Assembly (NCBI RefSeq): GCF_026239675.1
Contig: NZ_JAPIVQ010000004.1
Span: forward strand, 62,001 to 126,000
Direction: 5' to 3'
DNA: 64,000 nt
Origin: Pedobacter sp. PLR
GTDB taxonomy: Bacteria; Bacteroidota; Bacteroidia; Sphingobacteriales; Sphingobacteriaceae
In this document: positions 9,031 through 15,301 of the stretch, one piece after another
Numbering within the stretch: the stretch's first letter is position 1
How the letters are laid out: each line of letters opens with the position of its first letter
Position numbers and translations under genes: made by a program
The notes under the pieces: model-generated
What the model saw: only the letters and a program-made list of their open reading frames with translations
The model's database searches: none
What the model was told of the DNA's origin: nothing

Positions 9031-10392
9031 ATGGCGAATATCTTTTCTTCCCTTAAAAATGCATACACGCTTTTTAAAAGTGTAGACTTCCAAAAACTGG
9101 AGGCCCTTTCTAAAAAGGTCGACCTGACTAAAATTGTAGATTCGGTATCCAATCTTGACGAGACACAGTTGCAAGGGCTCATGAAAATGATCGGAACATC
9201 GCATAAACAGCGCGAGCTTCCGCCTATTGAAGGTGATTTTTACCACCTCGGTGAGGAAGCTTTAAAAGCCGAAGACCGTGCCTTACAGCTTAAAGTAAGA
9301 GAATTTCTGGAGAGGGAAGTGAAACCTGTGGTCAATAAATACTGGTTGAAAGCAGAATTTCCTTTTGAACTGATTCCCGGAATTGCGGAGCTCAATATCT
9401 GCGGCCTGACCTACAAAGGATATGGCTGTCCAGATAAATCAAATTTAATGGAGGGTATTCTGGCGATGGAAATGGCCAGGGTAGATACCTCTATGTCTAC
9501 TTTTTTTGGCGTGCAAAGCGGACTGGCGATGGGCTCTATCTATTTGTTAGGCTCAGAAGCGCAGAAAGACGAATGGCTGCCAGGGATGCAGCAGATGAAA
9601 ACGATCGGGGCTTTCGGCCTGACGGAGCCGGAAGTTGGCTCAGGAGTAGCCGGCGGTTTAACCACTACGGCGAAGCGCCAGGGCAATAAATGGATCTTAA
9701 ACGGGCAGAAGAAATGGATTGGGAATGCGACTTTTTCTGATGTTACCATTATCTGGGCCAGAGACCTGGATGATCAGGAGGTAAAAGGCTTTTTGGTCAG
9801 AAAAGGAACCAAAGGTTTTGCGGTAGAGAAAATGATGGATAAAATGGCACTCAGAATCGTGCAGAACGGACTGATCACACTAACCAATTGTGAGGTAGAA
9901 GAAGAGGACCGTCTTCAAAATGCAAATTCCTTTAAAGATACAGCGAAGGTGTTAAAGATGACAAGGGCAGGAGTGGCCTGGCAGGCGGTAGGCTGCGCCA
10001 GAGGAGCCTATGAAAGTGCGCTACATTATACACGGACCAGAAAACAGTTCGGTAAGCCCATCGCTTCTTTTCAATTGATTCAGAACCATCTCGTGGAAAT
10101 GTTGTCTAACCTGACGGCCATGCAGACCCTTTGTTTCCGCTTATCGCAACTTCAGGATCAAAATCTGTTAACCGACGAGCATGCTTCTTTAGCGAAGGTA
10201 TTCTGTTCCATGCGTACCAGAGATGTGGTGAGCAGGGCAAGAGAAGTAATGGGTGGAAACGGGATTTTACTGGAGTATGATGTGGCACGTTTCGTCGCAG
10301 ATGCGGAAGCCATTTACTCTTATGAAGGAACTAAAGAAATTAATACTTTAATCGTAGGCAGGGCCATTACCGGCTTTTCTGCGTTTGTCTAA
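9031..10392 (+). CDS. Acyl-CoA dehydrogenase, glutaryl-CoA-dehydrogenase-like
   Basis: A 453-residue FAD flavoenzyme that oxidises an acyl-CoA thioester to the enoyl-CoA. After a variable N-terminus of about 70 residues it has the helical domain, the FAD-binding GLTEPEVGSGVAGG, the middle-domain WILNGQKKWIGNATFSD and the C-terminal RKQFGKPIASFQLIQNHL. The catalytic glutamate is E432 in SYEGTKEIN. TRAGVAWQAVGCARGAY resembles the glutaryl-CoA dehydrogenase subgroup, which oxidises and decarboxylates glutaryl-CoA in lysine breakdown, but substrate specificity cannot be read with certainty. It stands alone on its transcript. The convergent neighbour group includes a lysine aminotransferase, a hint at lysine catabolism only. 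Confidence 0.85.
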   Translation: MANIFSSLKNAYTLFKSVDFQKLEALSKKVDLTKIVDSVSNLDETQLQGLMKMIGTSHKQRELPPIEGDFYHLGEEALKAEDRALQLKVREFLEREVKPVVNKYWLKAEFPFELIPGIAELNICGLTYKGYGCPDKSNLMEGILAMEMARVDTSMSTFFGVQSGLAMGSIYLLGSEAQKDEWLPGMQQMKTIGAFGLTEPEVGSGVAGGLTTTAKRQGNKWILNGQKKWIGNATFSDVTIIWARDLDDQEVKGFLVRKGTKGFAVEKMMDKMALRIVQNGLITLTNCEVEEEDRLQNANSFKDTAKVLKMTRAGVAWQAVGCARGAYESALHYTRTRKQFGKPIASFQLIQNHLVEMLSNLTAMQTLCFRLSQLQDQNLLTDEHASLAKVFCSMRTRDVVSRAREVMGGNGILLEYDVARFVADAEAIYSYEGTKEINTLIVGRAITGFSAFV

Positions 10393-10434
10393 CCGGGTTT
10401 TAAACGGATTTATGGCCGCCTTTATAAGAGAACC

Positions 10435-10839
10435 CTATTTGAAAGGGTATCTGGTTAAACTTGTATTGCCCATTGCGCTTTTTTCGAAAAGGGCAATACA
10501 AGCACCATTATAAGAAGGGTCAAAGTTAACTTTCCCCGGGCTTAACTGATTTGGAACCGCTGTACCTTTCATGAAGAAGTAAACTTTGGTATTTCCCCCT
10601 TTGTGGTGGGGCTTGAAATTACCATAAGTCTCCATTTCAGACCAGAGGGTGTCTTTTACGGTCACCGTAAATACGTATTGTATCGGGCCGGTATTGTTTT
10701 CGTTCCGGTAATGCGCCACCTCTTTAAACTCTCCTTTCAGATCGTCAATCCCCGGTTGGGTAAAGGTGCCCTTCATCATCCATCCCACTAACACTAAAAT
10801 CAGTACACTCAGAAAAATATTAAACTTTTTATTACGCAT
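10435..10839 (-). CDS. Small membrane-anchored protein of unknown function
   Basis: 134 residues with one hydrophobic segment at about residues 7-24 (FNIFLSVLILVLVGWMM), which is either an uncleaved anchor or a signal peptide. The rest is soluble, beta-rich and presumably outside the cytoplasm. I do not recognise a family. Its start codon overlaps the stop of the lysine aminotransferase gene by one base, so translation is probably coupled and both are made from the lat promoter. Confidence 0.65.
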   Translation of the reverse strand: MRNKKFNIFLSVLILVLVGWMMKGTFTQPGIDDLKGEFKEVAHYRNENNTGPIQYVFTVTVKDTLWSEMETYGNFKPHHKGGNTKVYFFMKGTAVPNQLSPGKVNFDPSYNGACIALFEKSAMGNTSLTRYPFK

Positions 10840-12170
10840 TATAAAGTTGGTAAAATTTTATTCATCACCTCCATTCCTTCATCGATATGCTTTTTCTCTA
10901 TGCAGAGCGATGGTCTGAAACGGATGGTCTGGTTTCCACAGCCTAAAAACATCACCTTGTTTTCCATTCCTTTCTGGACGAAAGCATTGCGCATTTCTTT
11001 GCTTGGGAAGTCAAAAGCACAAAGTAAGCCTTTTCCTCTTACATTGGTCACCTTATCATGTTTTTGAGCAAACTGCTCCAGATTTTCTTTCAGATACTGA
11101 CCTACAACTGTTGCGTTATCGCAAAGCTGATCTTCCTCCAGGATCTGTAAAATCTGAGTAGAACGCACCATGTCTACCAGGTTACCACCCCAGGTGGAAT
11201 TGATTCTTGAGGGCACATGGAAGACATTGGTTTCAATCTGATCCACTTTATCACCGACTAAAATCCCACATACCTGCATCTTCTTACCGAAAGCAAGAAT
11301 ATCCGGGCGTGCTTTTTCACTATAATGCTGGTGGCACCAGAACTTACCTGTTAAGCCGACACCGGTTTGAACCTCATCATAAATCAAAAAGGCCTCGTTT
11401 TCATCGGCAAGGGTTTTCAGTTGAATCAAAAACTCTTCGCGCAAATGGTTGTCGCCACCTTCCGACTGAATCGGCTCTACAATGATCGCACAGATGTCAT
11501 CTTTATTTTCTGCAAAAGCCTGTTTAATCTGTGCAATGGATACTTCTTCTGTCGAAATTACTTTCTTTAGGTTTTCATCCTGCAAAGGAAACCTTACCGT
11601 AGGTACAGAAACCCTTGGCCAGTCGAACTTGGCAAACCATTTGGTTTTATCAGGCAGTGTATTCGTTAAACTAAGTGTATATCCTGTCCGGCCATGAAAG
11701 GCTTTTTCAAAATGAAGGACTTTAAAACCTTTCTCTTCTTTATACCCTTTGGCAAAGTTCTTTTGAACTTTCCAGTCCATCGCTACTTTAATGGCATTTT
11801 CAACGGCTAAACCACCACCGGCAATGAAAAAAGCATGAGGGAGGTAGGAAGGAATCCCAATCTTAGAAAAAGTAGCTACAAATTGCGCGTACTGTTGCGT
11901 ATAAACATCAGAATTGGAAGGGTTGGATAATGCAGCCAACAACAGGTTTTTCTTGAATGCTTCATCATTGATCATTTTAGGGTGGTTATATCCCAAAGGA
12001 ACAGACGCAAAACAAGTAAAGAAATCCAGTAAATTTCTTTTGTATTTCGAATCGTAGATGTAAGCGCCCTGGCTTTTCTCTATATCATAGGTGAGGTCAT
12101 AGCCATCTGCTAAAATATGTTTGCTTAAAGTCTCTTTTACCTGATCCGGACCTACAGTTAGTTGATACAT
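10839..12170 (-). CDS. lat: L-lysine 6-transaminase
   Basis: A 443-residue class III PLP aminotransferase. It moves the epsilon-amino group of lysine to 2-oxoglutarate, giving alpha-aminoadipate semialdehyde. The length and the N-terminal block LLDFFTCFASVPLGYNHPKM are typical of Lat rather than ornithine or GABA aminotransferases. The segment FGKKMQVCG contains the PLP lysine, and IIVEPIQSEGGDNH and FLIYDEVQTGVGLTG (cofactor aspartate) are also seen. Cytosolic. It has a complete Bacteroidota promoter 16 bases or so before its start and is coupled to a small membrane protein downstream. The semialdehyde dehydrogenase that normally follows the reaction is not in this window. Confidence 0.92.
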   Translation of the reverse strand: MYQLTVGPDQVKETLSKHILADGYDLTYDIEKSQGAYIYDSKYKRNLLDFFTCFASVPLGYNHPKMINDEAFKKNLLLAALSNPSNSDVYTQQYAQFVATFSKIGIPSYLPHAFFIAGGGLAVENAIKVAMDWKVQKNFAKGYKEEKGFKVLHFEKAFHGRTGYTLSLTNTLPDKTKWFAKFDWPRVSVPTVRFPLQDENLKKVISTEEVSIAQIKQAFAENKDDICAIIVEPIQSEGGDNHLREEFLIQLKTLADENEAFLIYDEVQTGVGLTGKFWCHQHYSEKARPDILAFGKKMQVCGILVGDKVDQIETNVFHVPSRINSTWGGNLVDMVRSTQILQILEEDQLCDNATVVGQYLKENLEQFAQKHDKVTNVRGKGLLCAFDFPSKEMRNAFVQKGMENKVMFLGCGNQTIRFRPSLCIEKKHIDEGMEVMNKILPTL

Positions 12171-12192
12171 AAAATCTATATTTTGGTGTAAT

Positions 12193-12223
12193 CAAATTTA
12201 ACAAAATGTGCCAAATAAACAAA
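12193..12223 (-). promoter_or_regulatory. Complete Bacteroidota promoter of lat
   Basis: On the minus strand, TTTG (12220-12223), a 19-base spacer, then TAAATTTG (12193-12200). Both elements and the spacer match the TTTG-N19-TAnnTTTG consensus exactly. The -7 box ends 22 bases before the lat start codon. Confidence 0.75.
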
Positions 12224-12250
12224 TGCAGGCGGTTTTTGGTCTGAAAATGT

Positions 12251-12285
12251 AAAATCATACTTTAGATCGTTTAAAGTATGATTTT
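12251..12285 (-). terminator. Hairpin terminator after the YdeI-family gene
   Basis: Fourteen-base perfect arms (12251-12264 and 12272-12285) with a 7-base loop, about 44 bases past the last gene of the ArsR operon. The T tract on the minus strand is short, so efficiency is uncertain. Confidence 0.65.
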
Positions 12286-12328
12286 GGTATGGATTGGATT
12301 CTGGTCTAACAAATGTTTTTGTTTTTTT

Positions 12329-12931
12329 TTAAGTGGTTTCATCTTTTAAGCCCTTTCCCCGGAGAATCTGAGGGATACATTTTTCGACCCTTGATTCCCG
12401 GGTTTTCGACTGCTTAGGTGCAGAAAAGTAAAGTAAGTAAGCGCGTTGCCTTCCTGGTGTCAATGCTTCAAATGCAGTCTTCAATACCGGAATTGCTGTT
12501 AATTTATGTTCAAACTCCTCAGCAACGGGGAATGCTGTCGTCTTTTTTAAAGCCACTTTCAAGCCTGCTTTTTCCAGTTCAATAGCTTCATAGATATAGG
12601 CTTTCAATATGGCCTTTTGCTCAACAATTTCCAGAACATTTTTAAAGCGAGCCTGGCGAGCCGCTTGTACATTCTTCGTTTGTTGGATTAAAATGCCATG
12701 AGCATCATTTAATAAGGCTCCTTTGAAAAATAAAAACGCACAATATTCTTTAAAATCATGGATTAAAACAATGTTTTTTCCATTTAAACTATAGCAGGGG
12801 ACGCCCCATTTCAATTCTTCATTAAGGCCACAGTCCAGAGCGATCAATCTCAATTGCTCCAGTTCCTGCTGCCAGGTTTGGGCTTTGGTAAAATAAAAGT
12901 CTACCTTCGGGTTTCTATGGTCAGTTGTCAT
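12329..12931 (-). CDS. DUF1801 / YdeI-OmpD-associated family protein
   Basis: A 200-residue cytosolic protein with two parts. The first half is a DUF1801-type domain (LKWGVPCYSLNGKNIVLIHDFKEYCAFLFF). The second half is the YdeI/OmpD-associated C-terminal domain (FEALTPGRQRAYLLYFSAPKQSKTRESRVEKCIPQI), a helical module whose conserved RxR-type basic motif is clear. Members are linked by some reports to survival under peptide or polymyxin stress, but the biochemical role is not known. It is the last gene of an ArsR-led operon and starts 22 bases after the DUF4256 gene. Confidence 0.85.
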   Translation of the reverse strand: MTTDHRNPKVDFYFTKAQTWQQELEQLRLIALDCGLNEELKWGVPCYSLNGKNIVLIHDFKEYCAFLFFKGALLNDAHGILIQQTKNVQAARQARFKNVLEIVEQKAILKAYIYEAIELEKAGLKVALKKTTAFPVAEEFEHKLTAIPVLKTAFEALTPGRQRAYLLYFSAPKQSKTRESRVEKCIPQILRGKGLKDETT

Positions 12932-12953
12932 AAATTTTATCTTTTTTGAAGAT

Positions 12954-13520
12954 TTAAACCCTTAACGAACCACGGAATCCTCTGGCGGCATAGTAAGAGT
13001 CTGCGCCATTGTGATACTTGAAAACATGATCATAACGTCTATCCCCAAATATGGCGCCACCGAGTGCTCTGATCTCTGCAGGTGTTTTCAGCCAGGTTGA
13101 GGTTTTTAAATCGAATTTTCCCAGCTTTTGTAGGTCCCGATATTCCTCTTCTGTTAAAATCTCAATGCCCATCGCTGTTGCCATATCAATAGCGTTATTT
13201 TTCGGCTTATGTTCTTTCCTTGATTCCAATGCTTCATAATCGTAGCAAATACTTCTGCGACCTTTAGGGCTTTCTGCTGCGCAATCATAGAAAATGTATT
13301 CGCCTGTTTTTGTATCATAACCAATGACATCCGGTTCACCACCAGAGATCTCCATTTCATCCAGCGACCAGAGTTTTGCAGGATCAGCTTCCAGTTTTGC
13401 CTGTACTTCAGCCCATGTTATACCCTTATGGCGGTTGTTGTTTTTCTCAAAACGGTCCTTTAACGTTTTAAGTAACTCTTCACGTTGTACTGTCGACAAC
13501 TCCTTTTGATTGCTATTCAT
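12954..13520 (-). CDS. DUF4256 family protein
   Basis: A 188-residue soluble protein. The conserved blocks are RFEKNNNRHKGITWAEVQAKL, MEISGGEPDVIGYD, YIFYDCAAESPKGRRSICYD, WLKTPAEIRALGGAIFGDRR and FKYHNGADSYYAARGFRG, which match the DUF4256 family. The function is unknown and no catalytic site can be named. It lies 13 bases after the DoxX-like gene inside the ArsR operon. Genes of this family often travel with SRPBCC and YdeI genes, as here. Confidence 0.88.
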   Translation of the reverse strand: MNSNQKELSTVQREELLKTLKDRFEKNNNRHKGITWAEVQAKLEADPAKLWSLDEMEISGGEPDVIGYDTKTGEYIFYDCAAESPKGRRSICYDYEALESRKEHKPKNNAIDMATAMGIEILTEEEYRDLQKLGKFDLKTSTWLKTPAEIRALGGAIFGDRRYDHVFKYHNGADSYYAARGFRGSLRV

Positions 13521-13533
13521 GTTGGTTCTGTTT

Positions 13534-13917
13534 TTATCGATGAATTGAAATTAATTTTCTATCCTCAGCTCTGAAATACCAGGATAACACGGTCAGGATA
13601 AGCAATAACAATGAAGGGAATATTTTGTTCAATGGATTACCCGATGCAATCTGTGAAAATATCGCTCCCGACATTGCAAAGAAAAACCCTGCATATGCCC
13701 ATTCTTTTAGTAAGGTGAATTTAGGAATTAGTACGGCTATCACGCCTGAAATTTTCCAGATTCCCAGTAGGGTCAGGAAATAAACAGGGTAGCCCAACTG
13801 TGTGATGTTATCGACTTCGGCTTTTACTTTTAATAACTGTACTGTTCCTGTGGATAGCATTCCCAGGGCAAGCCAGAGCGTAGCAATCCAATAAATGATT
13901 TTATTTCTCTTATCCAT
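13534..13917 (-). CDS. DoxX-like small integral membrane protein
   Basis: 127 residues with four hydrophobic segments (about residues 8-28, 46-66, 72-92 and 98-114), the layout of the DoxX-like family. The WIATLWLALGMLSTGTVQLL start and WKISGVIAVLIPKF loop are typical. It is an inner-membrane protein; DoxX relatives have been tied to redox or thiosulfate handling, but this branch is undefined. It starts 6 bases after the SRPBCC gene, so co-translation within the ArsR operon is very likely. Confidence 0.85.
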   Translation of the reverse strand: MDKRNKIIYWIATLWLALGMLSTGTVQLLKVKAEVDNITQLGYPVYFLTLLGIWKISGVIAVLIPKFTLLKEWAYAGFFFAMSGAIFSQIASGNPLNKIFPSLLLLILTVLSWYFRAEDRKLISIHR

Positions 13918-13923
13918 GATCGC

Positions 13924-14391
13924 TTATTTTAATTTGTTGGCAATGTCCTGCAATCGGTTATGTGCCCTATTCAGGCCGGGAGCAAAACCTAATTTCATCA
14001 TTTGATTTCTGAGTGCAACTGATCTGTAGACGATATGCATGCTGAGTTTACTGGTGGTAGGGCCAAGTTTTTCAAACTCCAGGAACTCCAGCTGAGTCTC
14101 AAAAGGCGAATTCTCCATTTCAAATGTCCGCGTGATTTTTTGGTTTGGAATACACTCATGGATTACCCCATTGGCCTGAAAGACCACCTTCCCGGTTGCA
14201 TCGCTGGTTTCAAACCGGTAACTACCATGATTTTCATTTTCTAGTTTGATCACTTTCGTTCCCATCCATTGCGCCACAATTTCGGGTTCCACATAAGCTT
14301 TAAATAGCAAGTCCAATGGCAAATCAAATTCCCTGGTGATTACTAATTCCTGTTTGCCATCTTCGGCATGAATTTTTGTTTTCTGTTCCAT
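13924..14391 (-). CDS. SRPBCC (AHSA1-like) domain protein
   Basis: 155 residues forming one START/SRPBCC ligand-binding fold. The N-terminal ITREFDLPLDLLFKAYVEPEIVAQWMG, the middle FQANGVIHECIPNQKITRTFEM and the C-terminal helix of about 20 residues are typical of the bacterial AHSA1-like group, which binds small hydrophobic molecules. No enzyme function can be assigned. Its start is one base after the stop of the ArsR regulator, and the ArsR-SRPBCC pair is a recurrent bacterial arrangement in which the regulator controls its own operon. Confidence 0.88.
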   Translation of the reverse strand: MEQKTKIHAEDGKQELVITREFDLPLDLLFKAYVEPEIVAQWMGTKVIKLENENHGSYRFETSDATGKVVFQANGVIHECIPNQKITRTFEMENSPFETQLEFLEFEKLGPTTSKLSMHIVYRSVALRNQMMKLGFAPGLNRAHNRLQDIANKLK

Positions 14392-14392
14392 G

Positions 14393-14713
14393 TTATTCGC
14401 TTTTATATCCTTTCATGATGTTTTCTAATTTGTTGAAACGCTCTTCCCACATCTTGCGGAATGGTTCAATGTAATCGGCCACTTCTTTCATTTTTTCCGG
14501 ATTAATATGGTAGTGAATTTCCCTGCCGTTTTGCTCCTGTTTCAGCAGTTCGCACTCGCTGAGTATTTGCAAATGCTTTGAAACCGTTGGTCTGGCCGTA
14601 TCAAAGTTGGCTGCTATGGCTCCGGCACTCATGGATTGGGAGGCAAGCAATACCAGTATGGCTCTTCTGGTCGGATCTGCCAGGGCTTGAAATACGTCTC
14701 GTCTTAAATTCAT
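14393..14713 (-). CDS. ArsR-family winged-helix repressor
   Basis: A 106-residue regulator. [44 protein letters not shown] holds the helix-turn-helix, and the wing follows ([12 protein letters not shown]). It lacks the metal-binding cysteine motif of true ArsR/SmtB sensors, so the effector is probably not a metal. It heads a five-gene operon (ArsR, SRPBCC, DoxX-like, DUF4256, YdeI). Two copies of a palindromic GTAG...CTAC sequence sit directly before its start and are the likely operators for autorepression. Confidence 0.9.
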   Translation of the reverse strand: MNLRRDVFQALADPTRRAILVLLASQSMSAGAIAANFDTARPTVSKHLQILSECELLKQEQNGREIHYHINPEKMKEVADYIEPFRKMWEERFNKLENIMKGYKSE

Positions 14714-14716
14714 CGT

Positions 14717-14758
14717 GTAGCTATTTGACTACTAATTTACGTGTAGTTATTTAACTAC
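14717..14758. promoter_or_regulatory. Tandem operator-like palindromes before arsR
   Basis: One perfect palindrome, GTAGTTA-TT-TAACTAC (14743-14758), and a diverged copy, GTAGCTA-TT-TGACTAC (14717-14732), start 26 bases apart. The nearer copy begins 4 bases from the start codon. The size and symmetry fit binding sites for ArsR-family dimers. Assignment to this regulator is inference from position. Confidence 0.65.
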
Positions 14759-15037
14759 GCAAATCTTTTTTTTGCTTTTTTAAAACCTAACTTATTTTGT
14801 ATTTGGTTGTTGTACAGTGTGATGTTGCTTGTTACTGCCCTCCGTGTGAACAAGATATTGCTTTGTCAAAATCGAAAATTGGAGAAACCATTCTTTCCTG
14901 TGCTTGTTTTTAGGGTTTAAGAAAACAAGGTAATTGTGGAGGGATTAAACCACAAAATCCGATTATTTGAATCAATTGTCAAATTTAAAGATCCGATTAA
15001 GGAAAAATCATCAATTCTTTAACTCAACTCAATAATT
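14759..15037. other. Intergenic region before the NHEJ locus
   Basis: About 280 bases between the arsR operators and the first small gene of the ligD locus. Two copies of TCCGATTA occur (near 14959 and 14993). I find no exact TAnnTTTG box on plus, no terminator and no credible short gene. Confidence 0.45.
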
Positions 15038-15289
15038 ATGCAAATTGAAGTAAAAGAACCTGGAACAGGGGTGTTGTTACACCTGGACGCGAAACCTGAA
15101 AACTATCAGGGAAAGCATGGAATGAGGATTAGATATCCAAATGGCGCTAGTTTTTTTATCATAGCGCAATCCGGAGCCTGGCGCTCTGCTGATCATCACC
15201 ATGTGGCCCCAAGATTCCTCATCAATATCGGCATGGCGCTAGAGGGAAGAACGCTCAGTGAACAGGTGATCGATCCCCTGAATATTTAA
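15038..15289 (+). CDS. Small conserved-looking protein of unknown function before ligD
   Basis: 83 residues, soluble, no signal peptide. It has a compact predicted beta-rich body with RIRYPNGASFFIIAQSGAWRSADHHHVAPRFLINIG, including three histidines in a row. I do not recognise a family. It ends 12 bases before ligD, on the same strand, so it is very likely co-transcribed with the end-joining genes. No opposing frame looks better. The function could be accessory to end joining or unrelated. Confidence 0.7.
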   Translation: MQIEVKEPGTGVLLHLDAKPENYQGKHGMRIRYPNGASFFIIAQSGAWRSADHHHVAPRFLINIGMALEGRTLSEQVIDPLNI

Positions 15290-15301
15290 CCCTTCAAAGA
15301 A

